Shown here: positions 1 to 6,715 of the stretch, in pieces
Numbering within the stretch: position 1 is the first letter of the stretch
How the letters are laid out: the number at the start of each line of letters is the position of its first letter
Virus record (IMG/VR): IMGVR_UViG_3300008267_000005
Span: 1 to 64,000 of that record
DNA: 64,000 nt
Strand: one strand, 5' to 3'
Source: a virus
Translations under genes and position numbers: made by a program
Notes under the pieces: model-generated
Told to the model about the DNA's origin: nothing
The model's input: the letters and a program-made list of their open reading frames with translations, nothing else
Database searches by the model: none

Positions 1-20
1 TAAGAATTTTGAATGCAGTT

Positions 21-50
21 GGATGTTGTGTTGGGGAACCCCACAACATC
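21..50. repeat. inverted repeat with GGnnCCyCA element, copy 1
   Basis: GATGTTGT (22-29) and ACAACATC (43-50) form an inverted repeat around GGGGAACCCC. The core 35-43 is the first of about twelve GGnnCCyCA elements found only in the first 6.1 kb. A related 24-bp stretch recurs at 448-471. Confidence 0.5.
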
Positions 51-107
51 TTCATTGCTTCGCCAAAAAAAATCCCCTAATTATTTTTTTCTTTATGTAG
101 AATTTTC

Positions 108-115
108 TACATTTG
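108..115 (+). promoter_or_regulatory. host-type promoter -7 element
   Basis: TACATTTG fits the Bacteroidota -7 consensus TAnnTTTG and lies about 30 nt before the gene at 144. The surrounding GTAGAATTTTCTACATTTGG is nearly repeated before the gene at 3216. Confidence 0.55.
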
Positions 116-143
116 GAACATAACTAATTAAAATCTCAACCAC

Positions 144-377
144 ATGGAAATGCATGAAAAATTAGAAAAATTGCAAGAGGATTTCAGAAAGGACCAAAAG
201 GCTCAAGATCTAATTACACAATTGAAAACTAGATTCAACGAGCTTCAAGAACAAGTATTCACCTCGGAAGATTTTGAATCTAATGAGTTTAATGAAATGA
301 ACGAAGAATACTATAGTGTAGTTAGGGAAGGTGATGTTGATGCCATGGAATTATTTGACTTCTTCTGGTTTAAATAA
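144..377 (+). CDS. small acidic hypothetical protein, 77 aa
   Basis: I do not recognise this protein. It is acidic, mostly helical (residues 1-35 look like one charged helix) and ends in an aromatic-rich tail. A host-type promoter lies just upstream and a strong terminator follows at 396-419, so it is a single-gene transcription unit. A second ATG two codons in (position 150) could be the true start. The window begins with TAA, which may be the stop of a gene further left. Confidence 0.75.
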   Translation: MEMHEKLEKLQEDFRKDQKAQDLITQLKTRFNELQEQVFTSEDFESNEFNEMNEEYYSVVREGDVDAMELFDFFWFK

Positions 378-395
378 ATTACACACAATTTTCTT

Positions 396-419
396 AAAGG
401 ACCTTCGGGTCCTTTTTTT
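396..419 (+). terminator. intrinsic terminator
   Basis: AAAGGACC TTCG GGTCC followed by seven T, directly after the gene ending at 377. Confidence 0.85.
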
Positions 420-447
420 ATGGTCTAAGGAATTCTTGATGTGGTTT

Positions 448-471
448 GGATGTTTTGATGGGGAGCCTCAG
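448..471. repeat. GGnnCCyCA element, copy 2
   Basis: Contains GGATGTTTTGATGGGGAGCC, similar over 24 bp to 21-44. The core is 462-470. Confidence 0.45.
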
Positions 472-482
472 TAACTGTTAGC

Positions 483-1136
483 TTAACTACCAAAACCAAA
501 TCTTCTGATAATGCTTGAACCATCAATTAAATCTGGGTCTTGCGCAATCAATTCTTTTCCTAAATCTTTTAATAAAGAAATCTCATCCAATGCCTTGACC
601 TTAAAAGCATATTCTATTGGGTCGGTTTTTTTCAACTCTACAAGCCATTTCCTAATTGCATCATACAAAGTCACATCTTCATTTCCAATAAACCAACTAA
701 TTATTGGGCTCATCAAAAAACCGGTAGAGGTTGAAGTAATTAAGATTTTTTTCTTGTACCCCAAAAAACTTTGAATCTCTGAAGCCACTTGGGAATCCAA
801 ATCATTCATAGTGTTAACTATAAATGGCTTTCCCCCACCTGACATTTCTTGATCCCTAGGACTAATTCCATTTTTAGGCAAAGCAATACTTAGCTTATCA
901 TGCCAACTAGTTTGAGGATCTTTATCCATGATTTGCTTTAGTAATGAATTCTTAGAAACAAAAATGTTAATGTAGTTTTTATTATGAATTAAAGTGTGGG
1001 ATTGCCCTAAAAAAGAAGTGGCTTTTCTGTAAGCGTTTGTTTTCAGAACCATTTCTAAATCAGAAATAGGCCTAGAGGCCTCATCATAAGGATCAATCAT
1101 ATCCTCAAATATATTATAGTCTTTTATCCACTTCAT
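483..1136 (-). CDS. hypothetical protein, possible tagged virion protein
   Basis: The predicted product is 217 aa and I recognise no known family. I chose the ATG at 1134-1136 rather than the one at 1151 because GATATATA (1142-1149, minus strand) then stands five nt before it, as at many other genes here. With that start the protein begins MKWIKDYNIFED, which resembles the MKxIKxFxxF tag of other proteins in the window, though less exactly. It is the only leftward gene in the first 3.9 kb and is isolated between rightward units. A GGGK stretch near residue 106 is not a P-loop. Confidence 0.8.
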   Translation of the reverse strand: MKWIKDYNIFEDMIDPYDEASRPISDLEMVLKTNAYRKATSFLGQSHTLIHNKNYINIFVSKNSLLKQIMDKDPQTSWHDKLSIALPKNGISPRDQEMSGGGKPFIVNTMNDLDSQVASEIQSFLGYKKKILITSTSTGFLMSPIISWFIGNEDVTLYDAIRKWLVELKKTDPIEYAFKVKALDEISLLKDLGKELIAQDPDLIDGSSIIRRFGFGS

Positions 1137-1141
1137 GATTG

Positions 1142-1149
1142 TATATATC
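1142..1149 (-). promoter_or_regulatory. GATATATA late-type motif
   Basis: GATATATA on the minus strand, 5 nt before the start at 1136. Confidence 0.5.
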
Positions 1150-1317
1150 AATTACTAGGTCCCTGGGAGGGGGAGACCCAATTCTCTAAAAAAAACTCTA
1201 CAAATCTCTACAATCTGGGTTACCCCCTCTGCATGCAACCGGAACATTTTTTTCTTCTCACCGTATAAAAAATGAGAAATAAACAGGGAATCATTTTTTT
1301 ATCCAAATAGATTATTC

Positions 1318-1325
1318 TACATTTA
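1318..1325 (+). promoter_or_regulatory. host-type promoter -7 element (one mismatch)
   Basis: TACATTTA, one base off TAnnTTTG, 23 nt before the ATG at 1349 and in a context similar to 108-115 and 3190-3197. Confidence 0.45.
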
Positions 1326-1348
1326 CATCACTATTAAACTACTCTCCC

Positions 1349-1528
1349 ATGAAACAATTTAAAAACATCTTCCTTAATTTAGGAAACACAATTGGAATCA
1401 ACTTCTCTCAGTTAGTTGAGGTTAGACGTGCAAAACTTATACAAGAAGGCTACAATGTTGATAATGTAAATTGGGAGCACTACGCAAAAGTGCTGGAGGC
1501 TAAAAACGAGGGTCGAATCCTGTCCTGA
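1349..1528 (+). CDS. small hypothetical protein, 59 aa
   Basis: The product begins MKQFKNIFLNLGN and is basic, with one helix-rich core and a WEHY motif near residue 42. It is not a recognised family. Upstream is a plausible host-type promoter. The last codons (1513-1528) are built from the same 20 bases that form the 3' end of the tRNA-like gene at 11558-11731, so this C-terminus may be a recombination scar. A 5-bp hairpin, GCACT/AGTGC, lies at about 1479-1495. Confidence 0.6.
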   Translation: MKQFKNIFLNLGNTIGINFSQLVEVRRAKLIQEGYNVDNVNWEHYAKVLEAKNEGRILS

Positions 1529-1532
1529 CTAC
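1511..1532 (+). repeat. 20-bp copy of a tRNA 3' end
   Basis: TCGAATCCTGTCCTGACTAC here is identical to the T-arm/acceptor 3' end of the tRNA-like gene ending at 11731. No matching 5' half of a tRNA is convincing upstream. Confidence 0.7.
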
Positions 1533-1599
1533 TAAAATTTAACAAATTACATTGGGGAATTAGATTGAAAGGGGAAAATCCAATCCTCAAGTTCTCACT

Positions 1600-1725
1600 T
1601 TGCTCAAGTTAGCAGCAGCGTTAAATGTACATTTAAGGGAAATTTTACCTCTACCAACAGACCCTACTTTCATCATTAAAGAACCTTCAATGTACACCCC
1701 TAGAAAACATCAGGTCAAGGTATAA
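1600..1725 (+). CDS. possible 41-aa ORF with TTG start
   Basis: An open frame from a TTG at 1600 to TAA at 1723-1725 would encode a peptide starting (M)LKLAAALNVHLREILP. There is no ATG except very near the end, so the start is doubtful. It lies in the otherwise empty 1529-1857 interval, ahead of a strong terminator, which means this interval is transcribed; it could equally be a small non-coding RNA. Confidence 0.25.
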   Translation: MLKLAAALNVHLREILPLPTDPTFIIKEPSMYTPRKHQVKV

Positions 1726-1762
1726 AAGTTGTAGTGCTATATTTTATGTTGGTTATAGAGAG

Positions 1763-1790
1763 GCCTGGGCGAAAGCTCAGGCTTTTCTTT
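1763..1790 (+). terminator. intrinsic terminator
   Basis: GCCTGGGC GAAA GCTCAGGC, an 8-bp stem with a GNRA tetraloop, followed by TTTTCTTTT. Confidence 0.8.
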
Positions 1791-1836
1791 TGTGCCCTGA
1801 AACAAAAAATTCTGGTGCTACTAAAAAATAATCTGG

Positions 1837-1845
1837 GGATCCTCA
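1837..1845 (+). repeat. GGnnCCyCA element, copy 3
   Basis: GGATCCTCA, 12 nt before the ATG at 1858. Confidence 0.4.
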
Positions 1846-1857
1846 ATAACTAATAGC

Positions 1858-2079
1858 ATGACACCAATACAACAACTTATTAGAGTTGCTCAAAGAAACA
1901 CAGAAAGAGAAACGGGTATGTGGATTTATGAAAATTTACAAACTCTATCAGAAAGAGAAAAGAACTCATATCTTAAATTATGGGAAATGTGCCTGAGAGG
2001 AAAAACTTTCACTGAAGCTTATGAAATTCTCATGAAAGAAGAATATGAAAACGAAGACAAGAAATCAATGGATGTCTAG
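1858..2079 (+). CDS. small hypothetical protein, 73 aa
   Basis: This small helical, charged protein has no recognisable motif. It is the first of a rightward series 1858-3182 in which each gene is preceded, 12-20 nt before its ATG, by a GGnnCCyCA element (1837, 2084, 2709). It lies 31 bp upstream of the thymidine kinase gene and is probably co-transcribed with it. No function can be inferred. Confidence 0.75.
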   Translation: MTPIQQLIRVAQRNTERETGMWIYENLQTLSEREKNSYLKLWEMCLRGKTFTEAYEILMKEEYENEDKKSMDV

Positions 2080-2083
2080 TTAA

Positions 2084-2092
2084 GGTTCCCCA
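2084..2092 (+). repeat. GGnnCCyCA element, copy 4
   Basis: GGTTCCCCA, 18 nt before the thymidine kinase ATG at 2111. Confidence 0.4.
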
Positions 2093-2110
2093 TCCAAAAT
2101 AAGCTCACAA

Positions 2111-2701
2111 ATGTTTTTAGAATCTACTCCATCCAATCTTCAAGGATCTATCGAAGTTATATGTGGTTCTATGTTTTCTGGAAAAACTGAAGAACTAATT
2201 CGAAGAATTCGTAGAGTACAATTTGCAAAACAAGAAGTCAAATGTTTCAAACCATCTATCGATACAAGATATCACAATAGTGATGTTGTGAGTCATGACA
2301 AAAACAGTATGTCTAGCACTGTCGTAGAACACTCCTCCGAAATCTTAATAGCATGTGGAAATGCAACTTGTGTTGCTATTGATGAAGCACAATTTTTCGA
2401 CGAAGAATTACCCAACGTGTGTAACACCTTAGCGAATAGAGGCATTAGGGTTATCGTAGCTGGACTTGATATGGATTTTCAAGGCAAACCATTTGGACCA
2501 ATTCCACACTTGTTAGCAATAGCAGAACATGTCACAAAGGTTCATGCAATTTGTGCAAAAACTGGAGAATTAGCCAACTTCTCTTTTCGCCAAACCCCCA
2601 ACGAATCTCTTGTACAACTTGGTGAAAAAGACGTTTATATTCCATTATCAAGAAGCGCTTTCAAAGAAGCTATGATTTGGAAAAAGAATCAAATCAACTA
2701 A
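2111..2701 (+). CDS. tdk: thymidine kinase (type II)
   Basis: Phosphorylates thymidine (and deoxyuridine) with ATP to feed dTMP into phage DNA synthesis; cytoplasmic. Visible features in 196 aa: P-loop GSMFSGKT at residues 19-26, the DEAQF motif at 91-95 with catalytic Glu92, the GLDMDF segment near 119, and the lasso-type C-terminal region. The zinc site is reduced: one Cys remains in HAICAKTG and the C-terminal Cys pair is replaced by PLSRSAF. This is the form I associate with Bacteroidota thymidine kinases, so it is probably functional and host-derived. It is adjacent to small genes of the putative early region. Confidence 0.95.
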   Translation: MFLESTPSNLQGSIEVICGSMFSGKTEELIRRIRRVQFAKQEVKCFKPSIDTRYHNSDVVSHDKNSMSSTVVEHSSEILIACGNATCVAIDEAQFFDEELPNVCNTLANRGIRVIVAGLDMDFQGKPFGPIPHLLAIAEHVTKVHAICAKTGELANFSFRQTPNESLVQLGEKDVYIPLSRSAFKEAMIWKKNQIN

Positions 2702-2708
2702 CTAATCG

Positions 2709-2717
2709 GGAACCCCA
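2709..2717 (+). repeat. GGnnCCyCA element, copy 5
   Basis: GGAACCCCA, 18 nt before the ATG at 2736. Confidence 0.4.
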
Positions 2718-2735
2718 TCTAAACACATCTAAGCC

Positions 2736-3182
2736 ATGATCGGACCATTAACCAAAGAGCTATTAGAAAAAAATAGAACCCTCCAAGACAAAGAACATGA
2801 ACTTCTTATCGAAGAAATTGAGACCTACTATGTCGTTCCTGGAGTACCCCCTCCAGCTCTCATTCAACTCTCACATCCAGAACAAGTTATAGAAGCCTAC
2901 GAAAACCACAACTCCACTCCACCAAAATTAACTCTCAAAAAATCCCAATTCCTTTTTTGGCTGGAAACATTCAAAAGCATCACCTTCTTAACATGCTTTT
3001 TCTTTGTGTTTAAATGGGTCGTACAATCAAGCAATAGTTTACCATTCTTAGGAGCAATAATGTTCGCTACGGGTCTTATATTCGGTTCTTTGATCCTCAT
3101 CAGCATCATCTCCAAAGCCATAGAAAAATACTGGGACAAATCCCTCAAAAAAAAGTGGGCAACTATTTTTTATTCCAAGTAG
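2736..3182 (+). CDS. two-span membrane protein
   Basis: The product is 148 aa. Residues 1-68 are soluble and contain a PGVPPPA turn. Two hydrophobic segments follow at about 73-95 and 102-126, then a basic tail. It is not a recognised family. The arrangement (N-terminal cytoplasmic domain, helical hairpin in the membrane) is common among early phage proteins that alter the host inner membrane, but no specific role is visible. It follows tdk by 34 bp and is followed by a new host-type promoter. Confidence 0.8.
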   Translation: MIGPLTKELLEKNRTLQDKEHELLIEEIETYYVVPGVPPPALIQLSHPEQVIEAYENHNSTPPKLTLKKSQFLFWLETFKSITFLTCFFFVFKWVVQSSNSLPFLGAIMFATGLIFGSLILISIISKAIEKYWDKSLKKKWATIFYSK

Positions 3183-3189
3183 AATTTTC

Positions 3190-3197
3190 TATATTTG
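3190..3197 (+). promoter_or_regulatory. host-type promoter -7 element
   Basis: TATATTTG matches TAnnTTTG, 18 nt before the ATG at 3216, inside a stretch almost identical to that at 95-117. Confidence 0.55.
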
Positions 3198-3215
3198 GAG
3201 CCTAATACTTCTCCC

Positions 3216-3854
3216 ATGAAATCCTCAGCTTCTCGTAAACCCATTTCGCCAAATCAGTTTCGTAACTTCATCTTTGCTGGTCGTGCAGTTTTCACCCTTG
3301 AGAACAAGACCACTGATAACTACATCACCTTTAAGGTGAAGCAAATGAGGAAGGCCAATGAACCCGTTCCTCACATGTACGTGGTGGAGTGTAAAGCTCT
3401 TGGTGATAATAACTATGGTTACACCCTCCTAGGTTTTCTCAATCTACAAACCCGAACTTTTAGTTCTCGTGTGGAGCAAATGGGTCTTTCTAAAGACTAC
3501 ATTGGTTTCAAGACTTGGGTTTGGTTGCTTAGAAACTTAGAAACCCTTGAGCGTTTCGAAGCTCTTGCTATTTACCACGAGGGTAAGTGTTGTAAATGTG
3601 GTATGCCTTTAACTGTTCCTGAGAGTATCACCTCTGGTATTGGTCCAGAGTGCCTAAAACGCACTATTCACTTCTCAGTAGAGAAAATCAAGGCCGTGAA
3701 CCTTTGGGATGATGCTCTTGATTACGAAACAAATCTCAGAAATTGCATTCAAACCCACCCGGCCATGTGGAGTGAACTTTACATTCCAGAAGGGTTCAAG
3801 AGAGAAGAAGCTTTTGAAGTGCATCGCATGTTTGAAAGAATGAGTATCTTCTAA
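3216..3854 (+). CDS. zinc-finger protein with CxxC-PES-GIGPxC motif
   Basis: The predicted product is 212 aa. I chose the ATG at 3216, because an earlier TTG at 3195 overlaps the promoter. The centre holds CCKCGMPLTVPESITSGIGP followed by ECLKR, a compact zinc-binding motif also found in short phage and plasmid proteins (DUF6011-like, from memory). The N-terminal half is probably a beta-rich domain (TLENKTTDNYITFKV). Such proteins may bind nucleic acid, but this is inference. It has its own promoter and ends at a strong bidirectional terminator, so it is a separate unit. Confidence 0.85.
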   Translation: MKSSASRKPISPNQFRNFIFAGRAVFTLENKTTDNYITFKVKQMRKANEPVPHMYVVECKALGDNNYGYTLLGFLNLQTRTFSSRVEQMGLSKDYIGFKTWVWLLRNLETLERFEALAIYHEGKCCKCGMPLTVPESITSGIGPECLKRTIHFSVEKIKAVNLWDDALDYETNLRNCIQTHPAMWSELYIPEGFKREEAFEVHRMFERMSIF

Positions 3855-3875
3855 CACCAATCCCCTCACAATTGA

Positions 3876-3906
3876 AAAACCCCGTTCCAGAAGAGCGGGG
3901 TTTTTC
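3876..3906. terminator. bidirectional intrinsic terminator
   Basis: AAAAACCCCG (TTCCAGAAGAG) CGGGGTTTTT separates the rightward gene ending at 3854 from the leftward genes 3968-4434. Confidence 0.85.
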
Positions 3907-3967
3907 GTGATAAACAATAAAAACACAATTTAAAACAACACACATCTAACAGGGAACACACCCCCTA

Positions 3968-4162
3968 CTAGAATTTCTTATTTTTCTTCTCCCAATTTCT
4001 ATCAGGGATAGTTAATAACCATATCATGAGCGATGAAAATAATGTGATTGGCCAAAATATAGAAAATATGAGCAATAGTCCAAATCCAGAATTCTCCCCC
4101 GAGAATACATCCCAGGCAGTAACGAAAACTAAGACTAAAAATGCTATAAAGAGATAATCCAT
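3968..4162 (-). CDS. small two-span membrane protein, 64 aa
   Basis: The product is very hydrophobic: spans at about 3-18 and 27-50, then a basic tail NWEKKNKKF. It follows the leftward gene 4171-4434 by 8 bp and is probably co-transcribed with it from the promoter at 4463-4470. No family is recognised. Confidence 0.7.
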   Translation of the reverse strand: MDYLFIAFLVLVFVTAWDVFSGENSGFGLLLIFSIFWPITLFSSLMIWLLTIPDRNWEKKNKKF

Positions 4163-4170
4163 ATTATCTT

Positions 4171-4434
4171 TTACTCAAACTCAACATCATAAGTTTCATT
4201 CTTTATTCTCTCACTAGCAACATCCTCATTACAGCACATCTCAAAAATGGAAAGAGAAACCCCATGTCTTTCACTCTCCATCTCATGCCAGTTGGATTTT
4301 ATATAATTCTGCATCTCCTCAACTGTCATTCCATCAAGCTCAGAAAACTCTTTAGCATCAATTTCAAGACATTCCCTAACAACTATAGTTGTCCATGTCT
4401 CAATCATACGAATTTTAATCTTTTGCTCACTCAT
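4171..4434 (-). CDS. small acidic hypothetical protein, 87 aa
   Basis: The product begins MSEQKIKIRMIETWTTIVVREC and is acidic, with a beta-strand start and a helical middle (VEEMQNYIKSNWHEMESE). It is the first gene of a two-gene leftward unit with a host-type promoter upstream. I cannot assign a function. Confidence 0.75.
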   Translation of the reverse strand: MSEQKIKIRMIETWTTIVVRECLEIDAKEFSELDGMTVEEMQNYIKSNWHEMESERHGVSLSIFEMCCNEDVASERIKNETYDVEFE

Positions 4435-4462
4435 AGTTTTTACTATTTAAACCGTAACTCCA

Positions 4463-4470
4463 CAAATATA
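4463..4470 (-). promoter_or_regulatory. host-type promoter -7 element
   Basis: TATATTTG on the minus strand, 28 nt before the start at 4434. Confidence 0.5.
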
Positions 4471-4497
4471 GATTAAATATATAAGAAAAACATCATC

Positions 4498-4824
4498 ATG
4501 AAAACAGACTGGTATCTCCTCTTCACAGTTATCTTCAAAAATTACAAATACCACATGGGAATGTGTCTACTAATACTTGGAGGCTATCTCCATAACGAAT
4601 TCATCCCATCAGAAGACCACTACACTCTATGGTACACACACGGTCCAGTATCTCTAATTATCCCCTTCCTTGTGGTCACCCCACTAATTCTCATGCTTAG
4701 ACACTCTTGGAAGCACTACAAATCAATCGAAAAGTACTACCCAGAAGGTTACAAGAACAACAAAACTCCTCAAAGAGACCCAAAAAAGTGGAAAGGAGAA
4801 AACACAAGCACTTCTATTCAATAG
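4498..4824 (+). CDS. two-span membrane protein, 108 aa
   Basis: Hydrophobic segments at about 18-32 and 49-67 are joined by a polar loop, and the C-terminal tail of about 40 residues is basic and rich in Lys, Pro and Thr. It is divergently transcribed from the 4171-4434 unit. No family is recognised; it may be an early membrane-acting protein. Confidence 0.7.
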   Translation: MKTDWYLLFTVIFKNYKYHMGMCLLILGGYLHNEFIPSEDHYTLWYTHGPVSLIIPFLVVTPLILMLRHSWKHYKSIEKYYPEGYKNNKTPQRDPKKWKGENTSTSIQ

Positions 4825-4826
4825 CA

Positions 4827-4835
4827 GGCACCTCA
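4827..4835 (+). repeat. GGnnCCyCA element, copy 6
   Basis: GGCACCTCA followed by TCTGGGCAAACAATC, between two convergent genes. Confidence 0.4.
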
Positions 4836-4848
4836 TCTGGGCAAACAA

Positions 4849-5118
4849 TCATTTCATAATGTAAATAAACCTAGATATAGAAAAAATAAGTGTAGGTATA
4901 GACCAGTAGATATACCCAATGTTTCCAAAATAGTGAGTAAAAATCATTTGAGAGCCAACTAGTATCATTAGAATCAAGAGTTGAATAAGTGCGGGTAGAT
5001 TATCATAAGCTCTATTAATCTTTGCATTAATACCACGCTTGATTATGATAGTTTTAGCTCTAGGATCATTTTCTCTACCAATAGAGAATCCATCTTCTTT
5101 GATTTCTTTTATTATCAT
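4849..5118 (-). CDS. two-span membrane protein, 89 aa
   Basis: I take the start at MIIKEIKEDGFSIG (5118); a frame extends upstream to 5151. The N-terminal 40 residues are polar and basic, followed by two hydrophobic segments (about 44-60 and 66-85). It is not recognised, and resembles other small membrane proteins in this left arm only in general layout. Confidence 0.6.
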   Translation of the reverse strand: MIIKEIKEDGFSIGRENDPRAKTIIIKRGINAKINRAYDNLPALIQLLILMILVGSQMIFTHYFGNIGYIYWSIPTLIFSISRFIYIMK

Positions 5119-5418
5119 AATTTTTAAGAGTATAAAATGTCCACGATACAAAGGGTTAAAAGTAAAAAAGATGAGAGTTCTTTTGTTGAGGTTTTTTGGT
5201 TTCTTTCAACACTTGAAGAAGGCACCTCATCTAAGCATATGCTACTCTTGATTTCTTGATTTTCCCTTCTATAATAAAGATTGTCCAAAAAAGAAATACA
5301 TCTGTATCCAATATGAGGCTCCTCATCTAGGCATATGCTACACATGATTTCTTTAAAACCCAAGAGTTACACCATTTCTAAATCCGACTCGAAGGCACCT
5401 TCCCTTCTAATAGTTCAT
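5119..5418. repeat. intergenic stretch with two 38-bp direct repeats
   Basis: Two near-identical copies, 5221-5258 and 5317-5354, start with GGCACCTCATCTAAGCATAT or GGCTCCTCATCTAGGCATAT and run on to TGATTTCTT. They hold GGnnCCyCA copies 7 and 8. A frame on the minus strand across them merely translates the repeat twice, so I do not call a gene. A looser third copy (AAGGCACCTTCCC) is at about 5392. Confidence 0.55.
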
Positions 5419-5679
5419 CTACAAGTTGTTCTGGTAGTGAGCAAAGAGAAGTAGACAAAATAAACCCCCTCCCAACAATGTCGCTCCTATATCCTCAAGA
5501 CTAATACGCTTCTTACTAAACCAATATCCCCATAATTCCCTTCCCAAAGCAGCAACAACCACCGCTAACCAAGCCCACACCCATTTAAAATCAATAGAAA
5601 AAAGCACAAAAATCACCCCACCAGCCAATACATGCTGAAGCTTATCCTTCTCGTTAAACCATTTAAGCAATAATTCCAT
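5419..5679 (-). CDS. small membrane protein, YfiM/VanZ-like
   Basis: The product is 86 aa. It begins with an amphipathic helix, then DKLQHVLAGGVIFVL, a second hydrophobic pair around 30-45, a GRELWGYW segment, and the ending LEDIGATLLGGGLFCLLLF. The D-K-x-x-H start, the central R-E and the late D-I-x-A-x-x-x-G recall small YfiM (DUF2279)/VanZ-like membrane proteins found in bacteria and phages. The biochemical role is unknown. It is the gene closest to the putative origin on the left and points away from it. Confidence 0.7.
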   Translation of the reverse strand: MELLLKWFNEKDKLQHVLAGGVIFVLFSIDFKWVWAWLAVVVAALGRELWGYWFSKKRISLEDIGATLLGGGLFCLLLFAHYQNNL

Positions 5680-5780
5680 AAATCAAAATTTATTTAGTAC
5701 TACTATCTATTCCCAAACTCCCCTAAAAGAGACAAGACCCAAAAAAATCACATGATTTGGAAAAGAATCTGTCCACCTGC

Positions 5781-6031
5781 GGAACCCCCACAATATCATG
5801 TCACTCCAAATCTGGATATTATCCAAGGAAAGCACTTAAAATAAGCCTCTCTGAGGCACCCCACAAAGAAACAGATGTCAAGATGCTTTCCCAGCAATCT
5901 GCAGATTCCGAGAGTATTCGCGGAAAAACCAGAGACAGGATTACTTCTGAGGCACCCCATTCACATTGTCTCAGCACTATGGCCTTTTGTACATGCTGAT
6001 TATAGAAAGAATCCCTTCTGAGGCACCCCCA
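5781..6031 (+). repeat. four GGnnCCyCA elements at 70-95 bp spacing
   Basis: Cores at 5781-5790, 5855-5863, 5951-5959 and 6022-6031; the last three share CTGAGGCACCCC. The earlier copies at 5221 and 5317 have the T variant (CCTCA). Confidence 0.5.
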
Positions 6032-6224
6032 ATTCCAAAGACAATCCCTGACAAAACCCTTATCCTGCAAGAAACACCCAAAATAATGGCCCTATAGAGG
6101 ATACCCCCTTTTACCCCCCTCCTATGCAAAGTGGTCACATCCCCCTAAAAAAACCCTAAAAACACAAGTTTTACAGACCCAAGGGGCCGGTGGGCCTATA
6201 CGGCGATTTTCCCCAGGTCTAGGC

Positions 6225-6268
6225 CCCTAGAAAAATTAGCGAGCCTAGAAATTGGCCTTTTTCTAGGG
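6225..6268. repeat. 11-bp perfect inverted repeat at composition switch
   Basis: CCCTAGAAAAA (6225-6235) and TTTTTCTAGGG (6258-6268) are separated by 22 nt. It marks the point where the plus strand changes from C-rich to G-rich and abuts the first tandem repeat at 6267. Confidence 0.7.
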
Positions 6269-6416
6269 TTCGCCTCAAAGTTTCCATACCTGATGTCTTA
6301 GAGGTTCGCCTCAAAGTTTCCACACCCTATATGTCTTAGAGCTTCACTTCAAGGCTTTCCTTCTTGGTATATCTTAGATGGTTCGCCTTAAGGGTATGTC
6401 TGGGAGAGTCTTTAGA
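6267..6416 (+). repeat. four tandem 36-38 bp repeats (iteron-like)
   Basis: Units 6267-6302, 6303-6340, 6341-6379 and 6380-6416. The first, second and fourth start GGTTCGCCT, the third GCTTCACTT; all end in TCTTAGA or TCTTTAGA. Units 1 and 2 are nearly identical over the first 20 bases; 3 and 4 are more diverged. The same head recurs singly at 6552 and 6683. Confidence 0.7.
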
Positions 6417-6485
6417 CCTTATATCTCTTTGCCTTCTATGCTATGTAGGAGATATCCCCATTTGTATTATCTAGGGGTGGGCCTA

Positions 6486-6694
6486 GGCCCTAAAAAGTGG
6501 GTGTGTCCGTTTTTGAAATTTTTACGTGCGGGGTGGAATGGGGGTTTTTAGGGTTCGCCTCGAGTTTTCGGGTTTGTATTTATATACATTTACTATGTTG
6601 GGGGATGTTGGGCCCTAAAAAGTGGGTGTGTGCTGTTTTGAAATTTTTACGTGCGCGGTGGAATGGGTGTTCCTAGGGATGCGCCTCGGGTGAT
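6486..6694 (+). repeat. long direct repeat, two copies 125 bp apart
   Basis: Copies 6486-6570 and 6611-6694 both start GGCCCTAAAAAGTGGGTGTG, share TTTTGAAATTTTTACGTGCG and GGTGGAATGGG, and end in a CGCCTCG head. The second copy runs into the GATATATA before the gene at 6716. Confidence 0.75.
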
Positions 6695-6699
6695 ATATA
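6692..6699 (+). promoter_or_regulatory. GATATATA late-type motif
   Basis: GATATATA, 16 nt before the ATG at 6716. Confidence 0.5.
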
Positions 6700-6715
6700 G
6701 TAACAAATAGGATTT

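Larger units (their letters stand above)
5680..6715. other. candidate replication origin / control region, no gene
   Basis: About 1 kb without a convincing gene. The plus strand is C-rich up to about 6200 (runs of CCCC, few G) and G-rich after about 6250 (GTGGGTG, GGGGTGG), and the coding regions on each side keep that bias whatever their direction. Within it lie four GGnnCCyCA elements, an 11-bp inverted repeat at the switch, four tandem repeats, and a long direct repeat. These are the usual parts of an iteron-type origin, but no function has been shown. Confidence 0.5.

Noticed and set aside
1513-1795. Permuted tmRNA (tRNA 3' end followed by a coding piece with TTAGCAGCAGCG)
   Set aside because: The LAA-like stretch is not followed by a stop and no tRNA-Ala-like acceptor can be formed; I could not fold a tmRNA.
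5124-5363. Open frame on the minus strand, 79 codons
   Set aside because: It only translates the two direct repeats (SICLDE twice); no promoter or start context; explained better as non-coding repeat.
5757-6070. Overlapping open frames on both strands in the control region
   Set aside because: They run through GGnnCCyCA repeats, have skewed amino-acid use and no start context; the region looks non-coding.
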